Positions 63,494 to 64,000 of a stretch of 64,000 bases of DNA are shown in pieces. The position numbers were made by a program, and so were the translations under genes. How positions within the stretch are numbered: position 1 is the first letter of the stretch; each line of letters opens with the position of its first letter. The notes below the pieces were generated by a model that worked only from the letters and a program-made list of their open reading frames with translations, did not search any database and was not told where the DNA came from. Source of the DNA: Paenibacillus mendelii (GTDB lineage Bacteria > Bacillota > Bacilli > Paenibacillales > Paenibacillaceae); contig NZ_JANHOF010000002.1 in NCBI RefSeq assembly GCF_024498075.1, positions 354,431 through 418,430 on the forward strand. The letters are read 5' to 3'.

Positions 63494-63547
63494 AATAAGA
63501 AAGAGATCGCGAGGTTTCGAACTGCACGCGATCTCTTTCTTATTGTT
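63494..63547 (+). terminator. Rho-independent terminator after beta-helix gene 2
   Basis: Perfect 18-pair stem AATAAGAAAGAGATCGCG with its complement around a 15-base loop, beginning 5 bases after the stop. Confidence 0.85.
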
Positions 63548-63550
63548 TAC

Positions 63551-63590
63551 GCACGAAAAAATGCCCCTATACCAGAAGTATAGGGGCATT
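63551..63590 (-). terminator. Rho-independent terminator after lasso precursor 2
   Basis: Perfect 13-pair stem AATGCCCCTATAC around a 5-base loop, followed on the minus strand by TTTTTTCG. It shares the CCCCTATAC core with the hairpin after precursor 1. Confidence 0.9.
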
Positions 63591-63618
63591 GTGACTTGCA
63601 GCTAGTTAAAGTATGGAA

Positions 63619-63765
63619 TTACGAGATCGGCGGTTCATTGGTAACGTCAAGGTCGCTAGGACTAACAAAATCCACGTACTTAAAGCCTTTTCCCTCCATG
63701 GTCATGCTAACTTCGAGAGTTTCCAACGTCGGTTGTGACCAAATATTCTTCACTTGTTGTCTCAT
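63619..63765 (-). CDS. Lasso peptide precursor A2 (paeninodin family)
   Basis: A 48-residue precursor. The leader (MRQQVKNIWSQPTLETLEVS, then MTM) keeps the aromatic-x2-Pro-x-Leu-x2-Leu pattern. The core after Thr-Met begins Glu-Gly-Lys-Gly-Phe-Lys-Tyr-Val-Asp and the tail ends NEPPIS. Compared with A1 the ring differs only at position 5 (Phe for Thr), and the tail shares SDLDVT and PPIS. AAAGGAGGTGATATT precedes the ATG, 30 bases after the exporter stop. Direct exporter-precursor linkage differs from locus 1, where the cyclase lies between. Confidence 0.88.
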   Translation of the reverse strand: MRQQVKNIWSQPTLETLEVSMTMEGKGFKYVDFVSPSDLDVTNEPPIS

Positions 63766-63795
63766 AATATCACCTCCTTTCAAGGTCATTGCGGC

Positions 63796-64000
63796 TTATC
63801 TCTTTGCTTCCGTCTGATAAGCCAGCAGCTGGCCGAACGTTCCTTTCGCTTCTCTCGCAAGCTGCTGATACTTCCCTTGCTGGATGACTTCGCCTTTCTC
63901 CATGACGATGACCTGATCCGCATTTCGAATAGTAGATAAACGATGCGCAATGACAATGATCGTCATACTCCCTTTCAGACGTTCCATAGCCTCCCGAATG
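63796..64000 (-). CDS. Lasso peptide ABC exporter, C-terminal part (cut by window edge)
   Basis: The last 67 codons of an ABC exporter nucleotide-binding domain: MERLKGSMTIIVIAHRLSTI with the H-loop His, then NADQVIVMEKGEVIQQG, ending QTEAKR. It is nearly identical in layout to residues 534-600 of the exporter at 33873-35675. It marks a second lasso locus that continues past 64000, transcribed towards precursor A2. Confidence 0.88.
   Translation of the reverse strand, partial: IREAMERLKGSMTIIVIAHRLSTIRNADQVIVMEKGEVIQQGKYQQLAREAKGTFGQLLAYQTEAKR

Noticed and set aside
1-64000. tRNA, rRNA, transposase or phage genes
   Set aside because: None was recognised in either strand while reading; no transposase motif or insertion-sequence ends were seen at the lasso or exopolysaccharide borders.

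Overview
The window looks like chromosomal DNA of an endospore-forming, Paenibacillus-like Bacillota. Supporting signs are a YyaC-type spore protease, a Firmicutes-type galT-galE-galK operon, strong AGGAGG ribosome binding sites, moderately high GC in housekeeping parts, and a paeninodin-like lasso peptide locus. Genus assignment is inference.

Layout. 1-4 kb: an O-antigen-ligase-like membrane protein cut by the left edge, then a MacB-type ABC pair. 4-8 kb: a co-directional cyclic-di-GMP group, namely a GGDEF enzyme, an HD-GYP protein with an altered HD pair, a c-di-GMP-I riboswitch, and a PilZ protein. 8-12.5 kb: methyltransferase, DUF6483, hydrolase, YyaC, DUF1128. 12.7-17.7 kb: gal operon with a divergent AraC regulator. 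17.7-28.7 kb: envelope and stress genes (AI-2E-type membrane protein, YflT, DUF1328, YtxH, FAD oxidoreductase, cardiolipin synthase, bactofilin, VanZ, ABC-2 exporter, a second PilZ). 28.7-39.3 kb: an LCP protein, rfbD and rfbC, then a lasso peptide locus on the minus strand. In transcription order the locus is VanZ, sulfotransferase, HPr-kinase-like peptide kinase, B2 protease, a relic of a nucleotidyltransferase, ABC exporter D, cyclase C, and precursor A. 39.4-57.5 kb: a carbohydrate-utilisation island with SDR/ADH/RraA catabolic enzymes, an AraC regulator, heparinase-like and GH105 proteins, a 1.4-kaa beta-helix/discoidin protein, an AraC sensor, an Lpl-type ABC sugar importer, an acyltransferase and a PL22-like propeller. 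57.7-63.5 kb: two paralogous beta-helix proteins flank an acyltransferase, a MurB and a family 2 glycosyltransferase, which looks like exopolysaccharide machinery. 63.6-64 kb: the edge of a second lasso locus, with an ABC exporter C-terminus and a second precursor.

Most noteworthy: (1) two related lasso precursors share a Thr-Met-Glu-Gly-Lys-Gly junction, a ring Asp and an identical C-terminal Pro-Pro-Ile-Ser. One lies beside both a kinase and a sulfotransferase gene, and no B1 (PqqD-like) gene is visible. (2) A 15-bp palindrome near GATACATTTTGTATC occurs in pairs about 30 bp apart. In four promoters it brackets a perfect TATAAT with exactly one base between TATAAT and the second copy. These promoters drive the LCP, lasso cyclase/precursor, sulfotransferase/kinase and VanZ genes, and further copies precede PilZ, zinc-ribbon and glycosyltransferase genes. 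This suggests one unknown regulator controls both lasso peptide and cell-surface genes. (3) The c-di-GMP group is self-contained and includes a riboswitch.
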